Notes: a model not told the origin generated them from the sequence alone. A stretch of DNA of 64,000 bases from Liopterus haemorrhoidalis (GCA_963971575.1 OZ020625.1:27503753-27567752), one strand, 5' to 3'. Shown: positions 33,198 through 47,618, counted from the first letter of the stretch. Program-made: numbers and translations.

Positions 33198-33597
33198 TAT
33201 TAGCTGTTTTAACTAAACTAGGATTTAAATTTAAACTAATGTATATATAGGTTTTGTGATCATTAACTGTCGTTTTATTGTTCAATTTAATTAACTAAAA
33301 CTTGAAAAGAATGCAGACGGTTTTAGTGAAAGTATTTTGTATCCAGACGTGAAATTAGTGAAAAAGGAACTCTATGAACAATTAAATTAGATTCTACATC
33401 TCAGAATGTCTGTTGAATGTTTCACGTTACTGTTTTACAGTTTGCCTGCCGTCTAGGGGAAATTACAATAATTGGTAATAAAAAGTTACTAAATCTACGT
33501 TCATAAGAAGGTAAGTCATTCATTATCTGGGATGTGTTTATAAAATGTCTACAGCAGATAAGAGGTTGATAAATAAACATTGTCTTGTGTTTCACAG
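33198..33597. other. Unassigned sequence
   Basis: No gene or repeat ends recognised. Confidence 0.4.
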
Positions 33598-33939
33598 AAT
33601 AGGGGATAGGCATGATTTTTTAATTTTTTTTATTATATTCCTCTTGTTGCATATAAACATAAAAAACAGTTTTTAATTATTTTTTTTTAATTTGAAGGCT
33701 TAAAAAAATCATAAATGTATGTAGCGCGCGAAAACGACGTGTGACGTCATACCCCTTCTAAATGACGCATGACACTACTAGCGTACCCAACGAACATAGT
33801 CTGTTATGAACTTATTTGTTTGTATAACTTTTATAGGTTATGTAAAGTTAGAGTGATTTTAATTAAAATAAAGTTTAATTCTATAAAAACAATTTATACA
33901 TGTTTACCGAATTAAATTTTATATTAAAGTATATAAAAT

Positions 33940-34152
33940 ATGGAAGATCCAGGCCCCAGTACTTCGAAACATTATCGAAAATATTGTTCAGTACCGATGT
34001 GCACAATTAGTTCAACTAGAAATCCAAAAAAACAATTTATAGCATTACCTGATGGCGAAAAACAACAGAAAAGGCGAAATTTGTGGCTGAAAGCTATGAG
34101 GCGAAATAAAACCGATATTTCAGAAAAAAGTAAACTTTATGTTGTGTGCATA
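33940..34152 (+). pseudogene. THAP-domain transposase, N-terminal fragment
   Basis: ATG at 33940; MEDPGPSTSKHYRKYCSVPM then CTISSTRNPKKQFIALP and LWLKAMRRNKTD, ending LYVVC. This is the C2CH THAP zinc finger, with the first Cys pair (CSVPMC), the conserved P and W, and the third Cys. The deletion junction falls right after that Cys, so the final His is gone. THAP fingers occur in P-element and Kolobok transposases, where they bind transposon ends. The downstream catalytic domain is deleted. Confidence 0.75.
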
Positions 34153-34211
34153 AATGCATCAATGTTGGGTAAATTATCACTCTGAGCCCTAACAAAATCT
34201 TTATCTGCCAT
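34149..34211 (-). pseudogene. Second-gene first exon, truncated
   Basis: The minus strand from ATG at 34211 reads MADKDFVRAQSDNLPNIDAF and breaks at the deletion junction. It matches the exons at 1364 and 45614, and shows that the two genes of the parent element are convergent. Confidence 0.7.
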
Positions 34212-34637
34212 TTTAATAATAAATGCGTGAAAAATTGTTTAAAAACAAATACAAAACTCTCGAACAATACAATATACACACGTAAAGATTATGTTGTAGC
34301 TGTATCTGTGACGTGAACCCCTATCGTTTGACGTTATACTCAGTCGTTTTTACTCGGCAACCTTCGCGGCGTGGTCGGCTTATTTCAAATTTACAATATT
34401 TTGATTAAAAAATTTGGCTATAATATTAATTAAAATGTAATTTTTGTTTTGTTAGATGACATAACTAACATTAACATATCAAAATAATGTAGTTTTAAGG
34501 AAATACAAATTTTATGCGTATCCCCTATTATTTATTAATGTACTGACTGCAGTTTCGGCTCTCACCATTGTCAAAGTTGCAATAAATTACATAATACAAG
34601 TTGAAATTATAAATAAACATTCTTGCATCATTAAATA

Positions 34638-35060
34638 TTAGGTGTGTGAATTAATTTGGCCCATTTTTTCTTCCAGAAAAGACTTGATTGTGAAAAAAAT
34701 ATGAAAAATACACTATACAAAGTATTTGACATCGCTTGGTATTATTTTTTCCCATCTATCTGCTAGTTGTTGTATTTCGTGACGGAAAAACGACTCGTCC
34801 TTTGAAGCGATCAATTCATTGAGCCATTTCTGTATTTCTTCATAATTGTTCAAGTGCTGAGCCGAAAGCACGTGTGCCATCGATCTGAACAAGTGATAAT
34901 CTGATGGAGCAATGGTGAGCAAAGGTGAACACGGCGGATGAGGTAAAACGTCCCAGCCAAGTGCTTCCAAGGTGGCCTTCACAATCTTTTATGTGATCTA
35001 GCGTTATCATGCTGGAGAATCACTTTGTCATGTCTCTTTACATATTCCGGCAGATTACAT
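34638..35060 (-). pseudogene. Mariner transposase C-terminal fragment (DD34D)
   Basis: The end TTAGGTGTGTGAATTAATTT is followed on the minus strand by the C-terminus: EALGWDVLPHPPCSP, APSDYHLFRSMAHVLS, RWEKIIPSDVKYFV. Further upstream, after a frameshift, KVILQHDNARSHK gives the second aspartate. This is a mariner distinct from the others in the window, with its N-terminus absent. Confidence 0.7.
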
Positions 35061-35339
35061 AGCCCAACAGACATTTTGGTGCCTGCAAGTTTTTAACTGT
35101 CTCTAGGTAATTTTTGAGCACAGAATTCAAAATAGCCGTCAGATTTGGTCTATCAGATCTAGTTTTTGAGATACGCTATATTGGCCTCTTTTACAATAAA
35201 ATATCTTATTTCTTAACTTGTGTATTTTTCACGTTATTACTGTTACTATTTGCTCCAACTGCCAGTTACAAACACAAAAGAGACAAAGTAAGGTATTTCA
35301 CAAAGTAGATAAATATACATTCATCACTTATCCACTTAA
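35061..35339. other. Unassigned sequence
   Basis: No feature recognised. Confidence 0.4.
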
Positions 35340-36110
35340 AAATGTTCTTTTGTACGACTTTCTAGCATGGAGTTTACCAAAACAGTCTTTCTGAAGACTC
35401 CAACAGTAGTAGGCCATCATGTGGCTATCTTATCTTCCTTGATATCTATCTTCCATAGTTTTATCTCCTGGTGGAATCTTTCCCCCGGTTCTTCACTAAA
35501 ATCACCTAGGTTTTCTGGTAAGTGGTCATAATACAATCGAGAATATTAAAGTTGGAAAGCATATTTTCCACTAATTCCCTGCCTTACGATATCCAAGAAA
35601 ATTTTGTACTACTTGAATAAATGAACACCAAGAATTAGATTCAATCTCGTTCATTGATGCGGTTGGATTGGATTGTGGATCTTCAGTAGGTTGCCTTATC
35701 TGAGGACCATCAAATACTCTGGCTTTCAGTTTTTCCCAGGAAATTTACGTGTCAAGTAGCCTACACAAAGTCCATCTCGATTTAAAACCTTCAAAAATTG
35801 CTACATAAGCCCAAACTTGATACGCAAGGGTGAAAATATAATTTTCTTTCTCGCAACCAAAGGTTCGTTGACAACGTTTTGTTTTTCTTGAATTATGACA
35901 TTTCTTAACAGAAATCACCAAATTTCTGTTAAACCAGTGATGATCCTTAGCTCTGCTGTCCCAAAGACATAAAAAACAAGGATATTTTGTATATCCACTT
36001 TGCTGTCCAAGGAGGAAGTTTACCGTTTTTAGATAAAAAACTAAAATCAATTAGTCTGTATCACAAAAATAAGAGCTGCTACGAAAAAGAGTCAGGCATT
36101 TTTGGAATCA
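35340..36110 (-). pseudogene. Relic of an uncharacterised repeated gene family
   Basis: On the minus strand 35745-36050 reads VNFLLGQQSGYTKYPCFLCL followed by WDSRAKDHHW. Further on (about 35500-35345) decayed sequence resembles MEDRYQGRWDSHMMA and YCWSLQKD. The same second motif is seen at 46590 and 56450. I recall this pair of motifs from large uncharacterised insect protein families of probable mobile origin, but cannot name a function. Frameshifts and stops show that it is broken. Confidence 0.5.
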
Positions 36111-36485
36111 GCACATCAAAAATATCCAAAAACGTGGTGGAAAGTATTTTGAAAAATTTTAAAATGTAAATCTGTATCTTAAAACTTTTCTAGAGCCCTA
36201 CGTACATTCTGGGTATTTTGAGCATTATTCAGGAACTACTGTATAATAAGAACGATTTTTTTTTTCTTAAACTAAGAGATATTTTTCCAAGTTTTACCAA
36301 CATTATATTCTGAATGTTTGCAAACTTGTTACAATGACATTAAAATCTTGTTCTTTATGTCTTACTCTCTAGACTTTCGTGTCTAGATTTAAGTTTCAAA
36401 CTAGAAAACTTGAAACTATTTTAAAAACAGAGTTTCTCAAACCAAAAGGACGTACGTCATCTTATTATCCTGAATCTTACACTTA
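36111..36485. other. Unassigned sequence
   Basis: No feature recognised apart from the TTA target bases at 36483-36485 of the next element. Confidence 0.4.
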
Positions 36486-37665
36486 GACCCGGTCTTTCCA
36501 CCTTCTGATAAACTTCTGGGAAACTATCTGATAGATAAAGTTATCTGATACTTTATCTGTTGGATAAATGTCATCCCGTCTTTCAATTCATATTTATCTG
36601 TCAGATAGCTATCTGACGGATAATGAGACTGACATATTGAATCCTCAGATTGGTAACACTGAATGTGTAACTGAAATACGCGTTGTGAAAGATTTTTTTT
36701 GTTTCTCTATGGAAATAAATAAATAAATTGGTAAACTGACAGCTGTCGAGCCGTTTTTTGGTTATTGTCTTTAACAAAATTAAATTTATGTATGCGTTAT
36801 ACAAGATTTTAGCAATTATTAATGTCGTAAGCATGTAATTGGGGGAAAAAATAGATAGTAGATATTAATAATAATTATTCTACGTTTATTTAATTTTTTA
36901 AGTTTATAATGATTGATGTAAATACAAAATAAGTTATAATAAATTTGAAAATAAAAAATTGAATCACGGAGTATTTTTTCATTTTCATTTCTCCTGAGTA
37001 ATCAGTTTCTTCAGGTACATCACCGACACAGTACTGATCTTTTGTGGGTGGTTCTTCATATCCACTCTTTTACCGTTAAATTTGCGTAATACTGCAATTG
37101 CTACTATACTAATTATAATCTTATTGCTCAAATTCGAAGCGAATATTAGAATTATTGAACATTGTATTGTAAGGCGTGGATCCCGACTAATGTTTAATGT
37201 AAAATATCCTTCTCGACACCGTTTACTTCAGCCTTTTTTCACAGAAGAAAGCAGTTACACTAACATTTCATCCCAGGCTGCAACCACTCGTGGATAGCGG
37301 GCAATTTCGTAAAATACTCGTTTGAATTTGTGTATTTAATTTTCCGTACAAGGCATACAAATGAAATCAGACATAAGCTGGATATTGCACGAGATACTTT
37401 TTTCATATTTTTTTCTCACCGTGGACTGGTGCACTGTTATTTTGGAGTTAAGGCATTATTTCTACAATTAATAAAATTCAAACAATATTTTTTTAAGTCC
37501 ATTTTGCAATTTATTGTTCTTAGAAATCATTTAATTTCTAACTTTTTGACAGTGACAGCACTTATTTGTTACTTATTCGTTACTTTGACTACCGAATAAC
37601 TTATCTACCAGATAGCATAGTTTATTCGTAGGTATAACTTTATCTGAAGGTGGAAAGACCGGCCC
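36486..37665. mobile_element. Harbinger-type non-autonomous element, 1180 bp
   Basis: The ends GACCCGGTCTTTCCACCTTC and the inverted GGGCCGGTCTTTCCACCTTC are flanked by TTA (36483-36485, 37666-37668). TATCTGATAGATAA-type motifs repeat inside both ends. No transposase was recognised. Confidence 0.85.
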
Positions 37666-37668
37666 TTA

Positions 37669-37956
37669 AACCTTTTATAATTTAAATTCTAATTTCTACG
37701 TCATTAATAAGATTGCTGAATGATTTTTCAAACAGAATACTTTAAGTTTTGCTGCTAATAATCTATAAAAAAAAATAAACATTTTCTTTTGTTTTCTATT
37801 TCGAGCAGAAGTTGAATGAACCTTTTCCAAAATATGATGGATAACAGTGTTAGAAAAATGTGCTAAAAATGAAATTTTAAATATTTATATTAGCCGCTTT
37901 TAATTTACTAAAAAATAAATTTCAAACAATAACAGATTTATAATTTCTATTACAAG
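37669..37956. other. Unassigned sequence
   Basis: AT-rich, no feature recognised. Confidence 0.4.
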
Positions 37957-38313
37957 GGTTGCCTTTTATATTTCGTGATTTGAGATCAAAAACAATTATT
38001 TATCAACAAAAGTGGCTTTATTGTTTTATAAAATATTCTCCATGAAGATCAATACACTTTTGCATGCGTTTGAACCAATTTTCGATTCACTTTTTCTGCT
38101 CCGATTGAGGTTTTTTCTACTCAGATTGTCAAATTATGTGGGATCCAAAATTCTGACAGTCAAATGTTCATGCAATAGTAAATGGTCCCACTAAAGCCTA
38201 AGGATACCTCAATCTCACGATAAGTCACATGACGATCTTGCAGTCTAAGTTCACGCACAGCATCAATGTTTTCCGGAACAACAATTGTGGACGATCTTCA
38301 CGAAATTCGTTCT
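37957..38313 (-). pseudogene. Mariner transposase relic
   Basis: The minus strand contains VPENIDAVRELRLQDRHVTY then REIEVSLG, a mariner helix-turn-helix segment, followed by WIPHNLTI. A deletion leads to a C-terminal piece near 38030-38090. It is related to the fragment at 17524. Confidence 0.6.
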
Positions 38314-38316
38314 TAA

Positions 38317-38878
38317 TACCATTTTCACACTAGAACTTTAAGACGAGTGAACTTAAAATTCTCCGATGTTTAACATCGGTTTGCTTTCACACTTGATGTT
38401 TAAATCTCCGGTGCTGTCATCAGCTACAGTAATTTTGTCCATAAGTTACCGTCAGGAAATTACCAGTTTTGAACTGTCTGCGCAGACGCACATTTTGAAT
38501 TATTATAAACAAATAAGGATATTTCATTTCATTCTACAATAAAGACACTACAATAAAGAATATATTACACCTGTATTAACATGTAAGTCGATACATTTTA
38601 TCTCAATTATTGTAGCTCTGTATTTTATTTAACAAATTATTAAAATAAATAATTTTATTATAACAATAAGTATAAACTTCTTATAACGTCGATATAATAC
38701 AGTATTCTTGTTTATGATAATACAAAATGTTGTCAGCACAAATTCAAAGAGTATTTTTTATAATGGAAATTATGTTGGCAATGCGGACGATGTTTAAGAC
38801 GCAGATTTCTGTCTTCAACTTCGCTTGTATTTAGACGAGGCCATAGAAAATGTCTAATTCCATTTTTAGCTGAGATGA
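38317..38878. mobile_element. Harbinger MITE, TACCC family, truncated copy
   Basis: The left end TACCATTTTCACACTAGAAC is preceded by TAA. The body matches 62199-62801 and 47028-47615. The right end is lost where HINE-A copy A3 begins. Confidence 0.7.
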
Positions 38879-38881
38879 ATT

Positions 38882-39880
38882 TCTGTCTGTCTGTTCGGTA
38901 AAAATTGTAGCCAAACGGCTAAACCTAAAGAGTTGAAATTTGGCATGCTTATACAACTTTTTGACCCGCACATAGGAAAAATACTAAAACCTCTAAAAAA
39001 CATATCCCCCTAAAAATATAAACAAATATGTGCTCATCGAAAAAAAAAAATATTTTTTTATAATTCTGAGTAGGGTATCAAATGAGAGCCCTTGGTACGT
39101 GGATTAACGATCAAATTTTAATTTTTGGAAAATAAATTATTTTGAAGCGATTTTTGCCAAAATTGTGCAAAAAATTTTTTGTCCCACACACTGTAGCCCA
39201 GATGGTTTAAACTAAAAATCTGAAAAAATTCTAAGTAATGTACATTGGTGTGAACCGAAATAGCACAAGAGGAATTTTTAATCAGATTATGTTTTTGTAA
39301 AAAAACGCATTTTTTGTGATTTTTTGCTAATAATGTACACAAGTTATAGCTTTGTAACACCAGCATACACGTTCCAGTGTAGCATGCTGGTGTAGTGGTT
39401 TTGATGCTGGCTTTTCACCCAAGTAACTTGATCCGAAAGGGATCGAACCCTGCGAAAAGAGACAATATTATTATTATTATTTTTTTAAAATTTTTATATT
39501 GTTTAATTTATTTTTTCAAAATTCTAGTTATATTTTGGCAAATATTGCATTTAATTTTTAAAAGCGTAAATTTAATAACCAGTGGAAATTGTTTAAATTA
39601 TAATTTAATTCTGTTTCAATGTACACGAAATCAGAGGGGCGGAACTTATAACAACCAATGGAAGCCATAGGCGCAATTTTTAAAATTCTTAATGAACCTT
39701 GCTATATAAAAAAAATACTGCATATATTTAGAAACCTAAATAATGGTATTAGGCGTTCGAATTAAAATTAACAAAAAAAATAGTTTAATATAAAATTTGT
39801 TTTGGCATAATCATCATTCACTTACTAAATACCTGTAAAACCCCGAAATGTGTGAAAATTCACACTTCACATCAATTTTT
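38882..39880 (+). mobile_element. HINE-A copy A3, 5'-truncated
   Basis: It begins in the CTGT repeat and lacks the 5' end. A tRNA-like cassette lies at 39388-39455, with A box TGGTGTAGTGGTTTTGA and B box GGGATCGAACCC. The 3' hairpin and CACATCAATTTTT end are intact. Confidence 0.75.
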
Positions 39881-41132
39881 TTGATTTATAAGTATTTCAT
39901 TACTAAAAATGATATATTCCTCTTTGATACCTTAAAAAAAATCTAAATTAATAATAATAATAATAATAATAATAATCTCAGTTAAAAAAATAGGTTCAAT
40001 CGTAGTGTATAAATAGTACCATGAATTCAACATGTAATTACATAAGGGTTGGCTATGGAAATAATGTCTATTGCAAGCTTTAGAATTAATTAACTGTCAT
40101 CACTGTTGTTTTATGTCTATATTTTTTTAACTCAATGGAACTTGAAAAAAAAAAATAGCCCTCGTAGAAATTTTCATTACAGTCCTGGAAACAAGTAAAA
40201 CTACAAAATTAATTCCAAACTGTTGTGGTTTTCATCGAAACATTCTAAAATTAGTCCAACTTTCTGTACCATAGCTGATTTACTTCAAATATTTCATTCC
40301 AACTCTTAAAGGGAGACTCGCACCATAACTCTAATTTTTTAAGACGCGGTCTCAACTGAATTATTGGACAGAGGAGAATTCTGGCAACGACTTCTGAAGT
40401 TTAACGGGAAATATACTGCTGAAATATCGTTAAAATGTTTTACTGCAATTGGTATTTATTTTCAAAATTGTTTTAAAACTGAAAAAAAAATTTTAACACT
40501 AGAATCTGTGTTAACTCAGTTTAAACATTGAATTCTGTTAACATATCAAATCCTAACAGGGTTTGAAGAATCTGTGTTAAAACTAGTGAGATAAAATATT
40601 AATTTTCCTATTTTCCACGTAAAGATTTTGTGGTAGAAAAGTGTTTTCATAAATTTCACTGATTTTCTTTCTGAATGTGCATATTTTTCGTCAGTACAAA
40701 AGCATACGTTTTGGCTCGAATCCAAGTTAAAACCGACTAAAGTCATTTCAAAAAGAATTTATATCACAGGAAGACTTTTCCGGTTTTTCAATAGTTTTTC
40801 ACAGGAAAATAGTCTTTTTCTTGAAAATTGTGTCAACACAGCAAAACAACATTATATACAAATATTTTTCCAGAAAAATGCTTTTTTAGAAAATTATTTC
40901 TTAGTATTTTTAAATTGAAATTTATTGCAGAAATTATCTAGAAATTGCTTTCTAAAATTATTACTGTGTTCTTCGAGACTGTAATAATAATAAAATCAAC
41001 AGAATTAACGTTGCTATGGAACAAAATACAAATGGAAAGCCTTTTGCTAGAATTTGATGTGTTAACTGTATTCACCGTTTAAGCTGAGTACAAATCCTAC
41101 TATCTTTTGCAGTACCTACGTAATTCAAATCC
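39881..41132. other. Unassigned; AAT microsatellite
   Basis: An AAT repeat is at 39948-39975. The rest, over 1 kb, has no recognisable gene or repeat ends. Confidence 0.45.
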
Positions 41133-42899
<1,767 letters not shown>

Positions 42900-43575
42900 A
42901 AGTTAGCAAAAATTTTTTCAAAATTCATGAAAAATCCACATGTGCGATAGTACTTTAAAATATTTTTTTACAAGGCAATATTTTGATTCTTTTTTAGTAT
43001 ATATTTGAATATTAAATAGATTGTCAATTTTCCAATTTCCTTTTTAAATGTCACAGCATGCGTGTAAATTTTGATTTAAATTCAGTAACTGATCTGCGTA
43101 TATGGTCTCATGAACCGCCGGGGGGGGGGGGATACATAGACCCAGGTGAATTAGATTAGGTAGGTATTATAGCTAAAAAAATATACGGGGGGAATTTCTG
43201 GGGGAATTTAACAATGCATTTAACTGACATTTTTTTGATGTTCTAGTTTGAGGTTATAATCTATACACAGCAAAAAATTCAGAAGTGTAAAAGTTCATTC
43301 TCAGATTTGTTAAAATTTTAATGTTAAAATTTTCATTTAAAAAAGTAAAAAGTTCATTATTTTTAACCAAATCACCGTGTAAATTTTCATTTAGTCAGAT
43401 AGTGTTATTTTTATGAAATATTACTTTTTCAGTGTTAAAATTAACACTACCTTAACACTATTTATTTTCTAACACTATAATTTAACCAGTATGTAAGTGT
43501 AAACTTTACACTGAATTTAACTAAAAAAGAAGTGTAAATAATTAACGCGAAATGCGAGGGACTTCTAAAAGTTCA
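42900..43575. other. Unassigned; G-run repeat and AACACT motifs
   Basis: 43118-43180 is related to 5690-5765. 43260-43560 has scattered AAGTGTAAA and TTAACACT motifs in opposite orientations and may be a decayed MITE. No gene. Confidence 0.4.
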
Positions 43576-43636
43576 TTTTTAGGGTTTTGTAGGTATGACC
43601 AAAAAACCCTTATACCGTCATTTTGTCGTCTGTCTT

Positions 43637-43669
<33 letters not shown>

Positions 43670-44654
43670 TCGGTAAAAATTGTAGCCAAACGGCTAAACC
43701 TAGAGAGTTGAAATTTGTCACGCTTATACAACTCTATGACCCGCACATAGGAAAAATACTAAAACATCTAAAAAACGTATCCCCCTAAAAATATAAACAA
43801 ATATGTGCTCATCGAAAAAGAAAATATTTTTTTATAATTCTGAGTATGGTATCAAATGAAAGCCATTGGTACGTGGATTAACGATCAAATTTTTATTTTT
43901 GCAAAATAAATTATTTTGGAGCGATTTTTGCCAAAATTTTGCAAAAAATTTTTGTCCCACACCCTGTAGCCTAGATGGTTTAAACTAAAAATCTGAAAAA
44001 ATTCTAAGTAATGTACATTGGTGTGAACCGGAATAGTACAACAGGAATTTTTGATCAGATTACGTTTTTGGAAAAAAACGCATTTTTTTGTGATTTTTGG
44101 CTAATAATGTACACAAGTTATAGCTTTGTAACACGTTCCACTGTAACGTGTATGCTGGTGCAGTGGCTTTTGACGCTGCCTTATCGCCCAAGTAACTCGA
44201 TCCGAAGGGGATCGAACCCTGCGAGAAGAGACAATATTATTTTTTGTTTTATTTTAAATTTTTATATTGTTTAAATTATTTTTTCAAAATTATAGTTATA
44301 TTTTGACAAATGTTGTATTTAATTTTTAAAAGCGTAAATTTAATAACCAGTGGAAACTGTTTAAATTATAATTTAATTCTGTTTCAATGTACACGAAATC
44401 AGAGGGGCGGAACTTATAACAACCAATGGAAGCCATAGGCGCAATTTTTAAAATTCTTAATGAACCTTACTATATAAAAAAAAAATACTGCACATATTTA
44501 GAAACCTAAATAATGGTATTAGGCGAATTAAAATTAACAAAAAAAATATTTTAATATAAAATTTGTTTTGGCATCCCAAATAATCATCATTCACTTACTA
44601 AATACCTGCAAAACCCTGAAATGTGTGAAAATTCACACTTCACATCAATTTTTT
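43576..44654 (+). mobile_element. HINE-A copy A5
   Basis: Complete. CTGT tract at 43629-43668, tRNA-like cassette at 44154-44226 (A box TGGTGCAGTGGCTTTTGA, B box GGGGATCGAACCC), which is the same type as A3. 3' hairpin GTGTGAAAATTCACAC. Confidence 0.8.
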
Positions 44655-45292
44655 AGTGTAATTTTAACGTTGGTAGTATATTTTTTTCTTTAATATACCT
44701 ATTAATATTTTGATCACACTAAAATTTATTACTGATTGCTTACTTATCTCAAAAATTTGAAACATTCAATGCTAAAAAAATATAAAATTTTAATATTTAT
44801 TAAAAAACATTTAATTAAAATAGTAATCACATTCTGAAGAGGGTTATTGAACTGGGAGTATAGATTTAACCCTTTGCAAGGGATGAACCCTATTTATTAA
44901 ATAAGATGTTTACAAATGTCAGTGGTTCCCAAACTTTTTGCTTTATTATATATTAATAATTTAAATTGTTGGGTATAGAGCCGCAGCAATGTGGTTATAT
45001 AACATAGAGACTGAACGCGGGCAACTTGTTATGAAGCCAATACCTCCACAGGCGGGGGTGTGGGGAGGTTGCCTCTTTGAGTAGTGCGGGTTATTTACTT
45101 CAATGTTTTACAGCAGCGGTTCTTAAACTGTGGTCCGCGGACCCCTGGGGGTCCGCGAAACAATTTTGACATTAACTTTATATCCCCCAACTTTTCGCTT
45201 TTATTCAAATAACACGTTTAATAAAAATCCTACATGGTCAGGACTTTTTGTATTTGATGTTACCTAACTTGTTATTGATATAACTAAACAAT
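44655..45292. other. Unassigned; lone hAT ends
   Basis: CAGTGGTTCCCAAACTTTTT (44924) and CAGCGGTTCTTAAACTGTGG (45115) look like left ends of hAT elements, but no partner ends or duplications were found. Confidence 0.4.
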
Positions 45293-46231
45293 AATAGGGG
45301 ATACGCATAAAATTTGTATTTCCTTAAAACTGCATTATTTTGATATGTTAATGTTAGTTATGTCACCTAACAAAAGAAAAATTACATTTTAATTAATATT
45401 ATAGCCAAATCTTTTAATTAAAATATTGTAAATTTGAAATAAGCCGACCACGGCGCGAAGGTTATCGAGTAAAAACGACTGAGTATGACATCAAACGATA
45501 GGGGTTTCACGTCACAGATACAGCTACAACATAATCTTTACACGTGTGTATATTGTATTGTTCGAGAGTTTTATATTTGTTTTTAAACAATTTTTCACGC
45601 ATTTATTATTAAAATGGCAGATAAAGATTTTGTTAGGGCTCAGAGTGATAATTTACCCAACATTGATGCATTTATGCTCATGGAATATATGAAAAATAAT
45701 GAATGCTACAGTGCTGAAGAAATACGTGGTGTCAAAGTAATTTTTATTTTATATTCTATAACTTTATGTAAACAAACGCTGCAACTCTGTAAAATGTAAA
45801 TATTTATGTAATTTAGATGTCAGAATTTTACTATATTGTTTACATGAAGTTACAAAACGTTAGAGGCATAATTGAAATACTGCAATATAAGTTATATATT
45901 TTAATATAAAATTTAATTCGGTAAACATGTATAAATTGTTTTTATAGAATTAAACTTTATTTTAATTAAAATCACTCTAACTGTACATAACCTATAAAAG
46001 TTATACAAACAAATAAGTTCATAACAGACTATGTACGCCGGTAAACTAGTAGTGTCATGCGTCAGTTAGAAGGGGTATGACGTCACACTTCGTTTTCGCG
46101 CGCTACATACATTTATGATTTTTTAAGCGTTCAAATTACAAAAAAAAAAAATTAAAAACTGTTTTTTATGTTTATATGCAACAAGAGGAATATAATAAAA
46201 AAATTTAAAAAAATCAGGCCTATCCCCTATT
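45293..46231. mobile_element. THAP-type DNA transposon, deletion derivative, copy 2
   Basis: 939 bp, uninterrupted, in the same orientation as copy 1. It provides the empty site (about 46005-46012) for the rosa-like insertion in copy 1. The ends are AATAGGGGATACGC and the inverse of AATAGGGGATAGGC. Confidence 0.75.
45614..45736 (+). CDS. First exon of transposon gene 2 (copy 2)
   Basis: 41 residues, MADKDFVRAQSDNLPNIDAF to EEIRGVK, followed by GTAATT. It differs from the 1364 exon at two residues (K/N and S/Y), and the surrounding promoter and intron DNA is equally conserved. No downstream exon survives. Confidence 0.5.
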
Positions 46232-46519
46232 ATCACGTCAAATTTTTGTTCTATCGTATTTTGACTTTTTCCACCTTTTCACGTTCTGATATACCGTCTA
46301 CTTTTATTTCAACTTCGTACTTGTTGTCCAATATATTTCGTAGGAACGCCTTACATGCAGGTACTTGTTATAGACCTTTTTACAACGGCGGGGGTTGCAA
46401 GGTCAAGGGTAAGGTACTTAGTAGTACCGCTGCATCCATTATATGTTCAGTTTCCCAGAAAAGGTTTTGTTGCAGATACCTGACAGCAACCTTTTTGCAT
46501 CATCATCTGGAGTGCAACA

Positions 46520-47024
46520 TGAGCGTGAAACTTCATTTTTTAAACAGTCATCTTGACAAATTTCCTGTCAATCTTGTAGATGTTAGTGATGAACAGGTGA
46601 ACGTTTCCATCAGGATTTAAAAGAGATGGAGAGACGTTATCAATGAAGGTGGGATACTCACATGATGGCTGACTACTGTTGGAGTATTAAAAGAGACTTA
46701 TCGGGAATTGTGTACTCCAGAAGATCTTACAAACGACCATTTAATCCTTAAATTATTTTGTATTTTCATTTTAACACTCCAATGCAATAAAATGTAGTTA
46801 AAACTGTTCTCATTTTCTTTCTTTCACTATAAATAAAATTTAAGAATATTTTCTAATTATTTAGTCCTTATTGTTCGCCAAATTTGTACCAATTACAGTA
46901 TCGACGTCTAAAATTAAACGATAGAAGCATTATTTGGCCGAAAATATGTATTTGTTGTAGAGCAAAAATCTGATGTGATACGAAAAAACTGATGTGATAT
47001 TTGAGTTCAGCAGCACCAAATTAG
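46520..47024 (+). pseudogene. Uncharacterised gene-family relic, C-terminal part (copy 1)
   Basis: The frame NMSVKLHFLNSHLDKFPVNL, then VDVSDEQ, shifts by one missing base at about 46596. It continues GERFHQDLKEMERRYQ-like, then WDTHMMADYCWSIKRDLSG and RSYKRPFNP before a stop near 46755. The 3' non-coding part to 47024 is also shared with 56395-56893. This is the same family as 35340-36110. Function is unknown to me. Confidence 0.55.
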
Positions 47025-47027
47025 TAA

Positions 47028-47615
47028 TACCCTTTTCACACTAGATCTTTAAGATCGGATGTTTAAGTGAATGTATCTTTAAACGCTAATGTGAAACCGT
47101 ACGGCCTCGTCTAAACACGACCGATGTTTAAGACAGAGATCTGCGTCTTAAACTTCGCCCGCATTACCAACTTAATTTCTATTATAAAAAAATACTACTT
47201 GTATTTGTGCTGTCAACATTTTATATTATCATAAACAAGAATACTGTATTATATCGACGTTATAAGAAGTTTATACTTATTGTTCTAATAAAATTATTTA
47301 TTTTAATAATGTGTTTAATAAAATACAGAGCTACAATAATTGAGATAAAATGTATCGACTTACATGTTAATACAGGTGTAATATATTCTTTATTGTAGAA
47401 TGAAATGAAATATCCTTAATTGTTTATAATAATTCAAAATGTGCGTCTGCGCAGACAGTTCAAAACTGGTAATTTCATGACGGTAACTTAAGGACAAAAT
47501 TACTGTAGCTGATGACAGCACCAGAGATTTAAACATCAAGTGTGAAAGCATACCGATCTTAAACATCGGTGAACTTTAAGTTCACTCGTCTTAAAGATCT
47601 AGTGTGAAAAGGGTA
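47028..47615. mobile_element. Harbinger MITE, TACCC family, 588 bp
   Basis: Inverted ends TACCCTTTTCACACTAGATC; flanks TAA (47025-47027) and TGA (47616-47618). The homologous empty site at 56872-56874 reads a single TAA, confirming a 3-bp target duplication with one later change. Confidence 0.9.
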
Positions 47616-47618
47616 TGA

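Larger units (their letters stand above)
33598..34529. mobile_element. THAP-type DNA transposon, deletion derivative, copy 3
   Basis: The ends AATAGGGGATAGGC and the reverse complement of AATAGGGGATACGC are as in copies 1 and 2, in opposite orientation. This copy is the informative one. It keeps a THAP exon reading inward from the left and the second-gene exon reading inward from the right, fused at about 34149 by a deletion. Confidence 0.75.

Noticed and set aside
44924..45160. Complete hAT elements starting CAGTGGTTCCC or CAGCGGTTCTT
   Set aside because: No matching right ends or 8-bp flanks could be found.
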